From: Turritopsis dohrnii | Taxonomy: Eukaryota; Cnidaria; Hydrozoa; Anthoathecata; Oceaniidae | DNA: 64,000 nt | NCBI GenBank assembly: GCA_027922465.2 | Contig: BQMF02000674.1 | Span: 1-64,000, forward strand | Reading direction: 5' to 3' | Shown: positions 30,742 through 41,700 of the stretch, in pieces | How the letters are laid out: every line of letters begins with the position of its first letter | Position numbering within the stretch: the first letter of the stretch is position 1 | The notes under the pieces: model-generated | The model's input: only the letters and a program-made list of their open reading frames with translations | What the model was told of the DNA's origin: nothing | Database searches by the model: none | Program-made: the position numbers and the translations under genes

Positions 30742-31857
30742 TCAGTCTCCAGTCACCTGTTCAGTTCGGTTGCTTCCCCTATTATGGTAACGTAAATGTA
30801 ACATTCCGAAAAATAACCCAGCCTGTGGCTTTGATTGGTTAACGATATCGCCCACACGGTTTCTCGATCTTCCCAAGTACTTCCTATAATCGTTACGGAT
30901 ATTTAAGCGGAGATCAGAAGAGCCAAAGATGTTCAACAATGGATCAATTACTCCTTTTAGTGTTGAAATAAATACTGCGTAATGTGCCCACCTCACGCTT
31001 TCGATTTCGCCTTTACATTTCTTGAAATAACCGGTTGAGTATAAAGCCCAGTAGATGTAAAACGGACACCAGGTAATTAACAAGGAAAAGATCAGAAAGC
31101 CAAGACGTTTTCCAGCTTTTTGTAAATTAAACCTTCTCTTGCGCAACGATGATTGCTCGGCTGAAAAGGTTACCGTCTGTTTACGTTTCAATCCTATCGC
31201 TAGATAACTTAACGTTAAAAACGTCACAGGTAAGATGATCGACCATATCAAAAGAATGATTCGATAGAGGAAAGGATGGCTAACGTATTTCCAATCGCGA
31301 AGACACAACTGTATGTATTTGTTATAGCGGAAAGATATTGCTGAAGGGAGTGTCCAACTTGTTGATACAAGCCAGGAGATACATGCAAAAATAAGTATCC
31401 CTCGTTTCTCCATACGTAAACCATGTCGCGTTGGGAACATAATTGCCATGCAGCGATTAAAGCTTATTGCACAAAGTGTTAATAGGTACACACCAGAACC
31501 AATGAAATAAAAGGTGTTACCATCTGTAAATGCGCACAATATGTTTCTGTTTGTTTGAGATTTCACAAGTGTTCCGGTATCCAAAACGAAAGAGTAAAAC
31601 ATCACGTTAACACTGCAAACAATATGTGCCGCACACGCATTAAGAAGGAACAAATTCATCGGACTTTGTAGCGTTCTGTGACGTACGATGGTTACCGACA
31701 TCGTAACATTGCCGACGACGGTAAATGTAACTGCTATAGTGAACAGAGTCTTCATGATGATCTCCGTCACGGGTGTAAATATTGACAGCTCCATTAAATA
31801 CCTCAAGGCTTTCGTATCATTCTGGAGGAGTCTTATCTCCTCTTCACAGCTCTCCAT
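30742..31857 (-). CDS. class A GPCR, intact copy at the left end of the triplication
   Basis: 371 codons from the first ATG (31857); the frame is open upstream to 31914, and TTTTGTAG about 30 bases before the ATG could be a splice acceptor. Numbered from the 31914 codon: TM1 with Asn69 (VVGNVTM), TM2 NLFLLNACAAH, where His replaces the conserved Asp, Cys127 and Cys204 for the loop disulfide, Asn153-Arg154-Cys155 in place of DRY, Trp181 in TM4, Pro229 in TM5, TWCPFY in TM6, and DPLLNIF in place of NPxxY. It is a rhodopsin-family receptor with no assignable ligand and is not closely similar to the pair at 18-24 kb. The left breakpoint of the 6.94-kb triplication cuts this gene after residue 174, so its promoter and first four membrane segments lie in repeat copy 1. 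Confidence 0.85.
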   Translation of the reverse strand: MESCEEEIRLLQNDTKALRYLMELSIFTPVTEIIMKTLFTIAVTFTVVGNVTMSVTIVRHRTLQSPMNLFLLNACAAHIVCSVNVMFYSFVLDTGTLVKSQTNRNILCAFTDGNTFYFIGSGVYLLTLCAISFNRCMAIMFPTRHGLRMEKRGILIFACISWLVSTSWTLPSAISFRYNKYIQLCLRDWKYVSHPFLYRIILLIWSIILPVTFLTLSYLAIGLKRKQTVTFSAEQSSLRKRRFNLQKAGKRLGFLIFSLLITWCPFYIYWALYSTGYFKKCKGEIESVRWAHYAVFISTLKGVIDPLLNIFGSSDLRLNIRNDYRKYLGRSRNRVGDIVNQSKPQAGLFFGMLHLRYHNRGSNRTEQVTGD

Positions 31858-31914
31858 TGATTTTAAACAATGATTGGCCTTTGCGATAAATTCTCTACAA
31901 AACACAACCTTCAA

Positions 31915-33176
31915 TCAATATAAGATATAGCTCCGACATCAATGTGTACTACCTAGGATAAATGAAGTCACTTTTTAAATAAACGTAAAAATACATCTAA
32001 CAACGAACACTTAAAACATAGAGTACTCGAACCACATATTTAATGACCGTTATATTAAGATAAGTTCATGAATTGATTCAACAAAAACATACTCAGATCA
32101 GGTAAACTTCGTTGTCAGCATAAATAGACATCCAATTGTTTAGATTTCCTGTTGTTTTTAAAAATACGGAGATAAAATGTATAATACGATTATATCATAT
32201 AAAATTTTAGTTAATTAATCGTTCGTGTATTTTCTTTGATACTGCAAATAACACACAAATAATCCAGAAGAAATGGTATTCTTTTGAAAATAAGACAATT
32301 GGACATTCCCCTTAATCAATTATCTCTCGTGCATCATACTAGAATGCAACGAGATGTAATCATTAAAAACATCTCAATTGCTAAAATAAACCGTTTGACA
32401 AAACTGATTTTCTCAATGATGCAATTTGGGAAAAATTATACAAATCATACGGCAAATGATTATATCATTGAGTGATGATAGTTGTATATGAAATATTATG
32501 CCCATTACCGGAATATGGGAAACTGCCATCTTAATGATTACTTGAATCTTGTATAACAAATCGGATATTCTGATTACAATATCGGGACATACATAAAAGA
32601 CACACTGAAACCAACAAAATGACTTTGTTATGAAAGATCTCTGATATACTTCAGAAATCCGCCAATATAGGAGGTCCTTAGTCAAAAAGACTTTTGAAAA
32701 CGTTTTACCATTTCCTGTCTGTAAAGGAAGTTGCTTCAGCTACGAATAATCTCAATATGGCATATTGCCAACTGCTAGACAGTTCAATGATTACTTTTTC
32801 ATTTCGAAAACCTGCTTTTCACAATTGATAAGTAGTCAAAACTTGAAATTGAGTTTTGCATCTGTCAGGACAGCTTTATATTGACGCACAAACGCCGGGT
32901 CTGATTCCAGTACTATTGTTTGGTTAAAATTCGCCGAAAATGGGATAGATACGTCATATCAACTTCGGATAGCCACACAAACGCCACATGAATTTTTTTG
33001 CCTTGTTCACATTCACTTAATGAAAACATGTATTTATTTTCTTTTTAGCATTGCTAGCCAAAGTCTTTATTTTTCAATTTCATGTCTATCATGTATATCA
33101 CCACGTCGTTCGTGTATCTTTTTCAATTTCATGTCTATCATGTATATCACCACGTCGTTCGTGTATCTTTTTCACT
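31915..33176. other. GPCR upstream region (promoter-side), non-coding
   Basis: Sequence 5' of the minus-strand GPCR. No core promoter motif can be placed with confidence. Open frames at 32284-32475 (plus) and 32413-32685 (minus) have no recognisable domain, and their presence in every tandem copy is explained by the duplication. A 49-base direct duplication occurs at 33069-33167. Confidence 0.5.
33069..33167. repeat. 49-bp tandem duplication
   Basis: The block TTTTTCAATTTCATG through CGTTCGTGTATC is present twice in succession. The same pair recurs at +6,937 and +13,875 in the other tandem units. Confidence 0.85.
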
Positions 33177-33292
33177 CCCAGTGGGCAATTCTTTTTAATC
33201 ACTGCAATGGAGAGTAATTCCATAAAAATTTACACATTATTTTAATAAAAATGCTCTTCATCGTAGTGACTTTGACGATTTTGGCCACTGGG
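33177..33292. mobile_element. CCCAGTGGGC-type MITE
   Basis: It begins CCCAGTGGGCAA, has the inner motif TCACTGCAATGGAGAG, and ends AGTGACTTTGACG...CCACTGGG. One of about six copies per tandem unit. Confidence 0.75.
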
Positions 33293-33477
33293 CTATTTAA
33301 AATCATGCTTGAATTATGTCTGCTGAAGTAAATTCATACATGGACGTCCATGATTCATACTACCATGTTAACTTAGCCGGGGAAGTTTGCTTTTTAAAAA
33401 AAAAAACGCTTGCGTTTGCATTTTTAGTACATTGCATTACGACGGTAGCTACAGTAACCGTCAAAACTAGAGGCTAA

Positions 33478-33608
33478 CCCAGCTGACGCATTTGTTAAAA
33501 ATTCTCTGCGAAGGAGTGCATTTCTATAAAAATATACACATTATTTCACACTATTTCAATGAAAGTGCTCTCCGTCACAGTGACTTTTTTACGAATTTGC
33601 CCACAGGG
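33478..33608. mobile_element. CCCAGTGGGC-type MITE
   Basis: It begins CCCAGCTGACGC, then CTCTGCGAAGGAGTGCATTT, and ends GTCACAGTGACTTTTTT...GCCCACAGGG. Confidence 0.75.
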
Positions 33609-35410
33609 AAATAACAAGCTTGAGAGTTTACGAATCAACCGATTTAAGAGTTAGTGCTGTTCAAGTTACGAAGTTCTTCATCATACTCTAGAAAATGAAA
33701 TCAAAAGCATCTTAAACAGCCAGCAAACAAACAGTTTTGCTTTTTAATGAAATTTAGTTTTTAAAGATAATGATGCGTTCGAGAAAAAAGTGTGTCAGTA
33801 GCTTTCTTGTGAGATAATCTCCACCAGAGAGCCAATCATTTTTGTGCTTTGCTTGAAGGCTTTGTTAATAATAAACAACTGTTCGTTCCCAGACCATTTC
33901 TCAATTTGTTCTATTTCTACTGACATCAACATAGAGCAACCTTCAGCTCTACATGTAATAGTTTGTTACCACACTGCCTCTTACAAGAGAAGAAGACGAC
34001 ACAACGTCCAACGGAATTTTTTTTCTTGAAGGATCTTTGAAAATGATGACAGTCAGTATTGAAATTTTCGAAAAACCGCTGGCCGAAATTTTGCTATTTA
34101 AATGATTGGTTTCAAAACCTGGTCTCCATGACAACATGAAATCGTAACGTCTAAAAAGAATTTGCTGACATATGTAGGTCTTAGGAGTCCAGACATATTA
34201 GATGATTTATTGTAAGTATATTTGCGGAAGCAGGAAACAAACTTATTGACATTGTTACTCCGACTCGGTTCCAGGTCTCTACGACATTTTGATTAAACCA
34301 AGACAAAGTGCTAGAGTCAACAATTTTTTACAATTTATACAGTTTGCAGCTATACATAAAAGATGTTTACGAAATAAATTCAAAAATTCTGGCATAATAT
34401 CTTTTCTAAATTTCCAGAAATATTTACATATCTGTATGTCAACAGTTTCTTTTGAGCATGATGTTACCATGGAGTACACCAATTAAATACTTTTGTAACA
34501 TTGCTTGTTTGAGGTGACGAAAAACATCTTTGTGTGTTGCTGTCGTAAACCATCTCGTTCACCTGGCCAACTTGGTTTAACATAATACCGTGAGCCGCCT
34601 TGGTTTAAACCGAGTTGGCATTTAGTCAAGTCAAACGGTTTTCAACAAAATGGTATGTGAAAAGTTTTTTTTTACTTTGCTTGAACACTTGTTAAGCATA
34701 TTAGACTAGATTAATCAAAATATCGTAAATTCCTAGTTTGGAATTTTCTGGGGTGAAAAAAAGATTCGTGTAAATTAATTACGGAAACACAGAATCAATT
34801 TTCGGAGATGGTTCATTTTATACGACCAATTTTGCGTTTTCGTCTAAAATTGTAGAATACAAATTGACCTTTGACAGTGAAATTTGTCGACAAATTATTA
34901 GTTCAGGTAATAGATTTATAGCTATTTTAATTTTGTCGAAATTTGCTACGACTGTGTAAAGAGATAACGAAGTTAGAGAATCGTCAATTTAAATCAAATC
35001 GAGGAAGTTCAGTTTTCTTATGAGGATTTCGCAGAATTGCATGTTCTCTAATAATCACTGATAATAATTATAATGTTATTATAATTATAATTATAATATA
35101 ATAATTCTGCCAAAAAGTAATTGGGAGATTTTAGTCCTTGTGCTTCCATTCCTTTAGATAATCCTTAATATAGCTTTCAGAGATAGCATTGCTCAAACAT
35201 AACAGCCAGCCCTTATGTCAATGTTATAACTTACCTTGTTGATATACGGTAGTGAGTATGTTTCTATAAAAATGCACTCCTTCGCAGTGAATTTAGTGTG
35301 TTGGACCGACGAGATAGTAATCAACTAGATTTCAATCCGATAAGATGAAGAACTCGGTAAGATATAGAACCAGCCATCATGAATGGAAGACTAAACACAA
35401 AAACTCTTTC
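33609..35410. other. non-coding part of the tandem unit
   Basis: No gene is seen. An inverted repeat (GCCAACTTGGTTTAA at 34566 and TTAAACCGAGTTGGC at 34605, 14 of 15 paired) could form a hairpin. An AT-rich ATAATT tract lies at about 35050-35105. A MITE fragment (ATGCACTCCTTCGCAGTGAA) is at about 35269. Open frames of 60-67 codons are unrecognised. Confidence 0.5.
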
Positions 35411-35530
35411 CCCAGTTAGCAAAAGTGTCAAACAGTCACTGCGTTGAAGAGTATTTTCATTGAAAAGTGAGTATATTTCCATAGTAACACACTCGATCGC
35501 AGAGATTTTTCAACAAATTTACCCACTGGG
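35411..35530. mobile_element. CCCAGTGGGC-type MITE
   Basis: It begins CCCAGTTAGCAAAAG and ends TTTACCCACTGGG, in the opposite internal orientation to the copies at 33177 and 33478 (the GAAGAG arm is on the left). Confidence 0.75.
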
Positions 35531-35624
35531 TCTGGTTTTTCATTTGCCTACTTTCTTCTGTTCTTGTTCAAGAATTACAAAAATTGATGAAAACATTATA
35601 TGCAAACAAAATTAACGATAATAG

Positions 35625-35855
35625 ACCTTTCCCGAATTTCTGTTTAAACACCGTGTTATGGCCTTGCTTCTAAGTTTCGCCTCTTTTTCAAACTCTTAAT
35701 TACTTCTAATTATTCCACTGGGGAACTGAAAAAACGAGTAACTATTACTTACTGAGAACATTATGCAATTAGAAAAACAATAAAGAACATAGAAACGAGG
35801 CGAAACTTAGAAGCTAGGCCATAACACGGTGTTTAAACAGAAATTCGGGAAAGGT
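35625..35855. mobile_element. 231-bp foldback MITE with long inverted arms
   Basis: ACCTTTCCCGAATTTCTGTT at the left end is exactly complementary to the right end, and the arms continue through ACACCGTGTTATGGCC and CTTCTAAGTTTCGCCTC for about 60 bases with one or two mismatches. No protein is encoded. Also present in tandem copies 2 and 3. Confidence 0.8.
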
Positions 35856-36827
35856 GTATTATATTGATACTTTACACCAAGCAATCAATAAAAATCGAGT
35901 TTTTAGATGTACTCATATTTTTTATGATTTATTCTTATTTCTAATTTTGCTCGTTATGTTTTTAGTTTTTTTTTAATTTTACTTTATTGATTGATTGTAC
36001 TTCCATCCCATTCCCAGGATTCATGGAAAAAACAAAGAGCTAAAAGTAATTGTTGGTAATCTTGTTAACTTTGTTTGTTTGGCGTATGTTGATTAATTTA
36101 CTCAGTTATCTTCTGATGGCTGTACCTAATCCGAAATAGTATTAGGTATGGACTGTAAGTTTTTGAGCATGATTGGTGATAAAATCTTACATCATATAGG
36201 GTTGAAAGGGTTTGAAAACAAACAATCCATTTCCATTTTTGCGTCACATCATCAGCGACATCAAGACTGTAACAAATTGAGTTATAAAACAGTAAGTTTT
36301 TAAGTTTTGCTTGTAACTTTGAAACTGTGCTAAAAGTTGCTACACAGAACCTATATCATGTTCTTCCTAGTAAATCCTAAATTCAAAATGGTAACAACAT
36401 ATAAATATTGGCAGTTAGAAAGTCAATCATTGGATTCTGCAGAAGCAGCTGCGTTCTGAAGATACGGAACAAAGTAACGATACATCTTGCAGCATTTAAA
36501 TAAAACGATGTAAAGACTTTAGCATCAAATAGAAATAAAATAAAAGTATTTCGTGAAAAATTTTTCCTTGAGGTGTCGTAACAGCGCAAACGTCATTAAT
36601 ATTCAGTTTGAAAACGAGACGTTGTTTGTAGTGACGTAATTGTGGAAAAGCTCTATCACTCTTGGATAAGTGACGGATAAGTGAATCAAGAGATCGTCAA
36701 ATATTACGACGGAGAGTGATGCTATTTAGAATAGAAAAAGTTCTAGAGACCCAATGAACACTTCAGATTGAAAAGGAATTTTATTATACTGTTCTCCTCT
36801 ACATTTATTGATAAATCAGGCACAAAC
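35856..36827. other. non-coding part of the tandem unit
   Basis: No gene is recognised. The 68-codon minus-strand frame at 36383-36589 has no known domain. Confidence 0.5.
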
Positions 36828-36938
36828 AAATTTGTTGAAAAACGCTGCCAAGGAGTGCGATATCATAAAAATATACGCAACATTTTAATGAAAATTTCTC
36901 CGTCGCAGTGACTTTTTGACCATTTTGTCCTGGGTTAT
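36828..36938. mobile_element. CCCAGTGGGC-type MITE, diverged
   Basis: It contains GCCAAGGAGTGCGATATC and CCGTCGCAGTGACTTTTTG; the terminal CCCAGTGG motifs have decayed. Confidence 0.6.
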
Positions 36939-36992
36939 TTCTAAACACCATAGTTACATTAATTAGACAAACGAGCAAATAGACTATAATAT

Positions 36993-37113
36993 CCCATTGG
37001 GCAAAATTGTCAAAAAGTGACTGCGAATGGAGAGAAATTTTATTGAAATTGTGTGTATATTTCTATAGAAATGCACTCCTTCGCAGAGATTTTTAAACAA
37101 TTATGCCGGCTGG
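36993..37113. mobile_element. CCCAGTGGGC-type MITE
   Basis: It begins CCCATTGGGCAAAATTGTC and ends TTAAACAATTATGCCGGCTGG. The inner arms are TGACTGCGAATGGAGAG and ATGCACTCCTTCGCAGAG. Confidence 0.75.
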
Positions 37114-37924
37114 TATGACATATTTTTTAGCTCACATTGCAACCATGATGGTTATAACACTTACATAAAGCTTTATTTTTTCACTATCTCTGGATCCACC
37201 ACTCACCGCGTTGTTACTTGCTAAACAACAGTGGATTGTATATATTGGGAAGAATAAAAGCATTCACTACTAGCTTTATGAAAGACAATAATACCCTTTC
37301 ATTCCATATTATTTTGATATCTTTAATTTTTTTTTGTCAATTTAAGTTTTATAATGTGCGAATGAAGAAAAACTTAACGACCTTGATATTTCCTTTTCTT
37401 TCCTATTTTCACACTTCTTCATTATGCTTAAGTGAATACTTCCTAACGCAAACTCTCTGTTGTTTCAACCGACATCATTCAGATTTTGTTTAATTTGAAA
37501 TTTTAAGCTTCCCTTGTAAATGTTAAAGAATAAGTGAATGGATACATTGTTCTAGGACAATGCCCCCCTGGAAAATTACAAGTGATCTTAGGCAATTTTA
37601 CTAGCAATAGTAATTGTCCGAGAGAGCAATAATTCATAATAACTCATCGATTTGTCGGGAGGTAAACGTCCCAGGTGCAATTGTGAGGATTCGGGGATTC
37701 TATCCGATGTTTCAACAACAAGGAAAATCCGATGGTTCCTTTTGATTGATCTTCCTTATACATCTTTCATTCGTGATGGGATTCTTGACGAAGGTGATTC
37801 AGACACCTTTTAGAACGATTTATAAAGTCTAAAAACGTTTAAGATGATTTGGAATATTTCAAAACAAAAACCTTCGGTGTTTGTAACATTGATTGAAGTG
37901 CTTGTAAATGAAAGTTACCAGATA
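37114..37924. other. non-coding part of the tandem unit
   Basis: No gene is recognised. A 91-codon plus-strand frame (37218-37493) has a hydrophobic middle but no known domain, and it is repeated only because the whole unit is. Confidence 0.4.
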
Positions 37925-38045
37925 CCCAGTGGTCAAAATCGTCAAAACAGTCACTGCGGCGGAGATCACTTTTATTGAAATTGTGTGTATATTTCTATAG
38001 AAATGCGCTCCTTCGCATAGATTTTTTAACCAATGTGCCGGCTGG
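37925..38045. mobile_element. CCCAGTGGGC-type MITE
   Basis: It begins CCCAGTGGTCAAAATCGTC and ends TTTTTTAACCAATGTGCCGGC. It sits about 280 bases before the tandem junction. Confidence 0.75.
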
Positions 38046-38320
38046 ATAAGCAGTAACTATTTATGGACTCCTGAAATCATGTTAGACTGGTGAAGTATGG
38101 AGTCGTGTAAAAACAGTACTAATCGTTCCAATGTCAATATTTCAACAAATTCAAGTTGTAAATCAATAGGAAAACAGCCAAGGCTTCGGAAATATTTTTC
38201 GAGATACCGATGTTCGAGATATCGAGAGGATTTGGGCCCAAAAAAGTGCCTAGTGTCCAAAAGACCGGGAAAACGTCGAGAGTCGACTGTATTTGTATAG
38301 TGGCTACCCTCGCAACCAAA

Positions 38321-38794
38321 TTAACTACTAAGTATCCCTCGTTTCTCCATACGTAAACCATGTCGCGTTGGGAACATAATTGCCATGCAGCGATTAAAGC
38401 TTATTGCACAAAGTGTTAATAGGTACACACCAGAACCAATGAAATAAAAGGTGTTACCATCTGTAAATGCGCACAATATGTTTCTGTTTGTTTGAGATTT
38501 CACAAGTGTTCCGGTATCCAAAACGAAAGAGTAAAACATCACGTTAACACTGCAAACAATATGTGCCGCACACGCATTAAGAAGGAACAAATTCATCGGA
38601 CTTTGTAGCGTTCTGTGACGTACGATGGTTACCGACATCGTAACATTGCCGACGACGGTAAATGTAACTGCTATAGTGAACAGAGTCTTCATGATGATCT
38701 CCGTCACGGGTGTAAATATTGACAGCTCCATTAAATACCTCAAGGCTTTCGTATCATTCTGGAGGAGTCTTATCTCCTCTTCACAGCTCTCCAT
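38321..38794 (-). pseudogene. truncated GPCR 5' half, tandem copy 2
   Basis: Identical in the shared part to the intact GPCR at 30742-31857 up to residue 174 (MEKRGIL). It then reads two serines and a stop across the tandem junction. 157 codons from the ATG, covering TM1 to the start of TM4. The upstream region is intact, so it may be transcribed, but it cannot form a seven-helix receptor. Confidence 0.9.
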
Positions 38795-41700
38795 TGATTT
38801 TAAACAATGATTGGCCTTTGCGATAAATTCTCTACAAAACACAACCTTCAATCAATATAAGATATAGCTCCGACATCAATGTGTACTACCTAGGATAAAT
38901 GAAGTCACTTTTTAAATAAACGTAAAAATACATCTAACAACGAACACTTAAAACATAGAGTACTCGAACCACATATTTAATGACCGTTATATTAAGATAA
39001 GTTCATGAATTGATTCAACAAAAACATACTCAGATCAGGTAAACTTCGTTGTCAGCATAAATAGACATCCAATTGTTTAGATTTCCTGTTGTTTTTAAAA
39101 ATACGGAGATAAAATGTATAATACGATTATATCATATAAAATTTTAGTTAATTAATCGTTCGTGTATTTTCTTTGATACTGCAAATAACACACAAATAAT
39201 CCAGAAGAAATGGTATTCTTTTGAAAATAAGACAATTGGACATTCCCCTTAATCAATTATCTCTCGTGCATCATACTAGAATGCAACGAGATGTAATCAT
39301 TAAAAACATCTCAATTGCTAAAATAAACCGTTTGACAAAACTGATTTTCTCAATGATGCAATTTGGGAAAAATTATACAAATCATACGGCAAATGATTAT
39401 ATCATTGAGTGATGATAGTTGTATATGAAATATTATGCCCATTACCGGAATATGGGAAACTGCCATCTTAATGATTACTTGAATCTTGTATAACAAATCG
39501 GATATTCTGATTACAATATCGGGACATACATAAAAGACACACTGAAACCAACAAAATGACTTTGTTATGAAAGATCTCTGATATACTTCAGAAATCCGCC
39601 AATATAGGAGGTCCTTAGTCAAAAAGACTTTTGAAAACGTTTTACCATTTCCTGTCTGTAAAGGAAGTTGCTTCAGCTACGAATAATCTCAATATGGCAT
39701 ATTGCCAACTGCTAGACAGTTCAATGATTACTTTTTCATTTCGAAAACCTGCTTTTCACAATTGATAAGTAGTCAAAACTTGAAATTGAGTTTTGCATCT
39801 GTCAGGACAGCTTTATATTGACGCACAAACGCCGGGTCTGATTCCAGTACTATTGTTTGGTTAAAATTCGCCGAAAATGGGATAGATACGTCATATCAAC
39901 TTCGGATAGCCACACAAACGCCACATGAATTTTTTTGCCTTGTTCACATTCACTTAATGAAAACATGTATTTATTTTCTTTTTAGCATTGCTAGCCAAAG
40001 TCTTTATTTTTCAATTTCATGTCTATCATGTATATCACCACGTCGTTCGTGTATCTTTTTCAATTTCATGTCTATCATGTATATCACCACGTCGTTCGTG
40101 TATCTTTTTCACTCCCAGTGGGCAATTCTTTTTAATCACTGCAATGGAGAGTAATTCCATAAAAATTTACACATTATTTTAATAAAAATGCTCTTCATCG
40201 TAGTGACTTTGACGATTTTGGCCACTGGGCTATTTAAAATCATGCTTGAATTATGTCTGCTGAAGTAAATTCATACATGGACGTCCATGATTCATACTAC
40301 CATGTTAACTTAGCCGGGGAAGTTTGCTTTTTAAAAAAAAAAACGCTTGCGTTTGCATTTTTAGTACATTGCATTACGACGGTAGCTACAGTAACCGTCA
40401 AAACTAGAGGCTAACCCAGCTGACGCATTTGTTAAAAATTCTCTGCGAAGGAGTGCATTTCTATAAAAATATACACATTATTTCACACTATTTCAATGAA
40501 AGTGCTCTCCGTCACAGTGACTTTTTTACGAATTTGCCCACAGGGAAATAACAAGCTTGAGAGTTTACGAATCAACCGATTTAAGAGTTAGTGCTGTTCA
40601 AGTTACGAAGTTCTTCATCATACTCTAGAAAATGAAATCAAAAGCATCTTAAACAACCAGCAAACAAACAGTTTTGCTTTTTAATGAAATTTAGTTTTTA
40701 AAGATAATGATGCGTTCGAGAAAAAAGTGTGTCAGTAGCTTTCTTGTGAGATAATCTCCACCAGAGAGCCAATCATTTTTGTGCTTTGCTTGAAGGCTTT
40801 GTTAATAATAAACAACTGTTCGTTCCCAGACCATTTCTCAATTTGTTCTATTTCTACTGACATCAACATAGAGCAACCTTCAGCTCTACATGTAATAGTT
40901 TGTTACCACACTGCCTCTTACAAGAGAAGAAGACGACACAACGTCCAACGGAATTTTTTTCTTGAAGGATCTTTGAAAATGATGACAGTCAGTATTGAAA
41001 TTTTCGAAAAACCGCTGGCCGAAAATTTTGCTATTTAAATGATTGGTTTCAAAACCTGGTCTCCATGACAACATGAAATCGTAACGTCTAAAAAGAATTT
41101 GCTGACATATGTAGGTCTTAGGAGTCCAGGACATATTAGATGATTTAAAATGTAAGTATATTTGCGGAAGCAGGAAACAAACTTATTGACATTGTTACTC
41201 CGACTCGGTTCCAGGTCTCTACACATTTTGATTAAACCAAGCCAAAGTGCTAGAGTCAACAATTTTTTACAATTTATACAGTTTGCAGCTATACATAAAA
41301 GATGTTTACGAAATAAATTCAAAAATTCTGGCATAATATCTTTTCTAAATTTCCAGAAATATTTACATATTGTATGTCAACAGTTTCTTTTGAGTATGAT
41401 GTTACCATGAGTACACCAATTAAATACTTTTGTAACATTGCTTGTTTGAGGTGACGAAAAACATCTTTGTGTGTTGCTGTCGTAAACCATCTCGTTCACC
41501 TGGCCAACTTGGTTTAACATAATACCGTGAGCCGCCTTGGTTTAAACCGAGTTGGCATTTAGTCAAGTCAAAACGGTTTTCAACAAAATGGTATGTGAAA
41601 AGTTTTTTTTTCTTTGCTTGAACACTTGTTAAGCATATTAGACTAGATTAATCAAAATATCGTAAATTCCTAGTTTGGAATTTTCTGGGGTGAAAAAAAA

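Larger units (their letters stand above)
31394..38328. repeat. tandem unit, copy 1 (6,935 bp)
   Basis: First of three head-to-tail copies. It starts at TAAGTATCCCTCG inside the GPCR and ends ...AATTAACTAC. It carries the GPCR 5' half and promoter, about six copies of the CCCAGTGGGC MITE, a 231-bp foldback MITE at 35625 and no other recognised gene. The ends share at most one or two bases of homology. It differs from copy 3 at only a couple of positions that I noticed (for example 33716). Confidence 0.95.

Noticed and set aside
38057..38300. Opposed 67-codon frames near each tandem junction
   Set aside because: They overlap each other and lie in sequence with decayed repeat features; no domain support.
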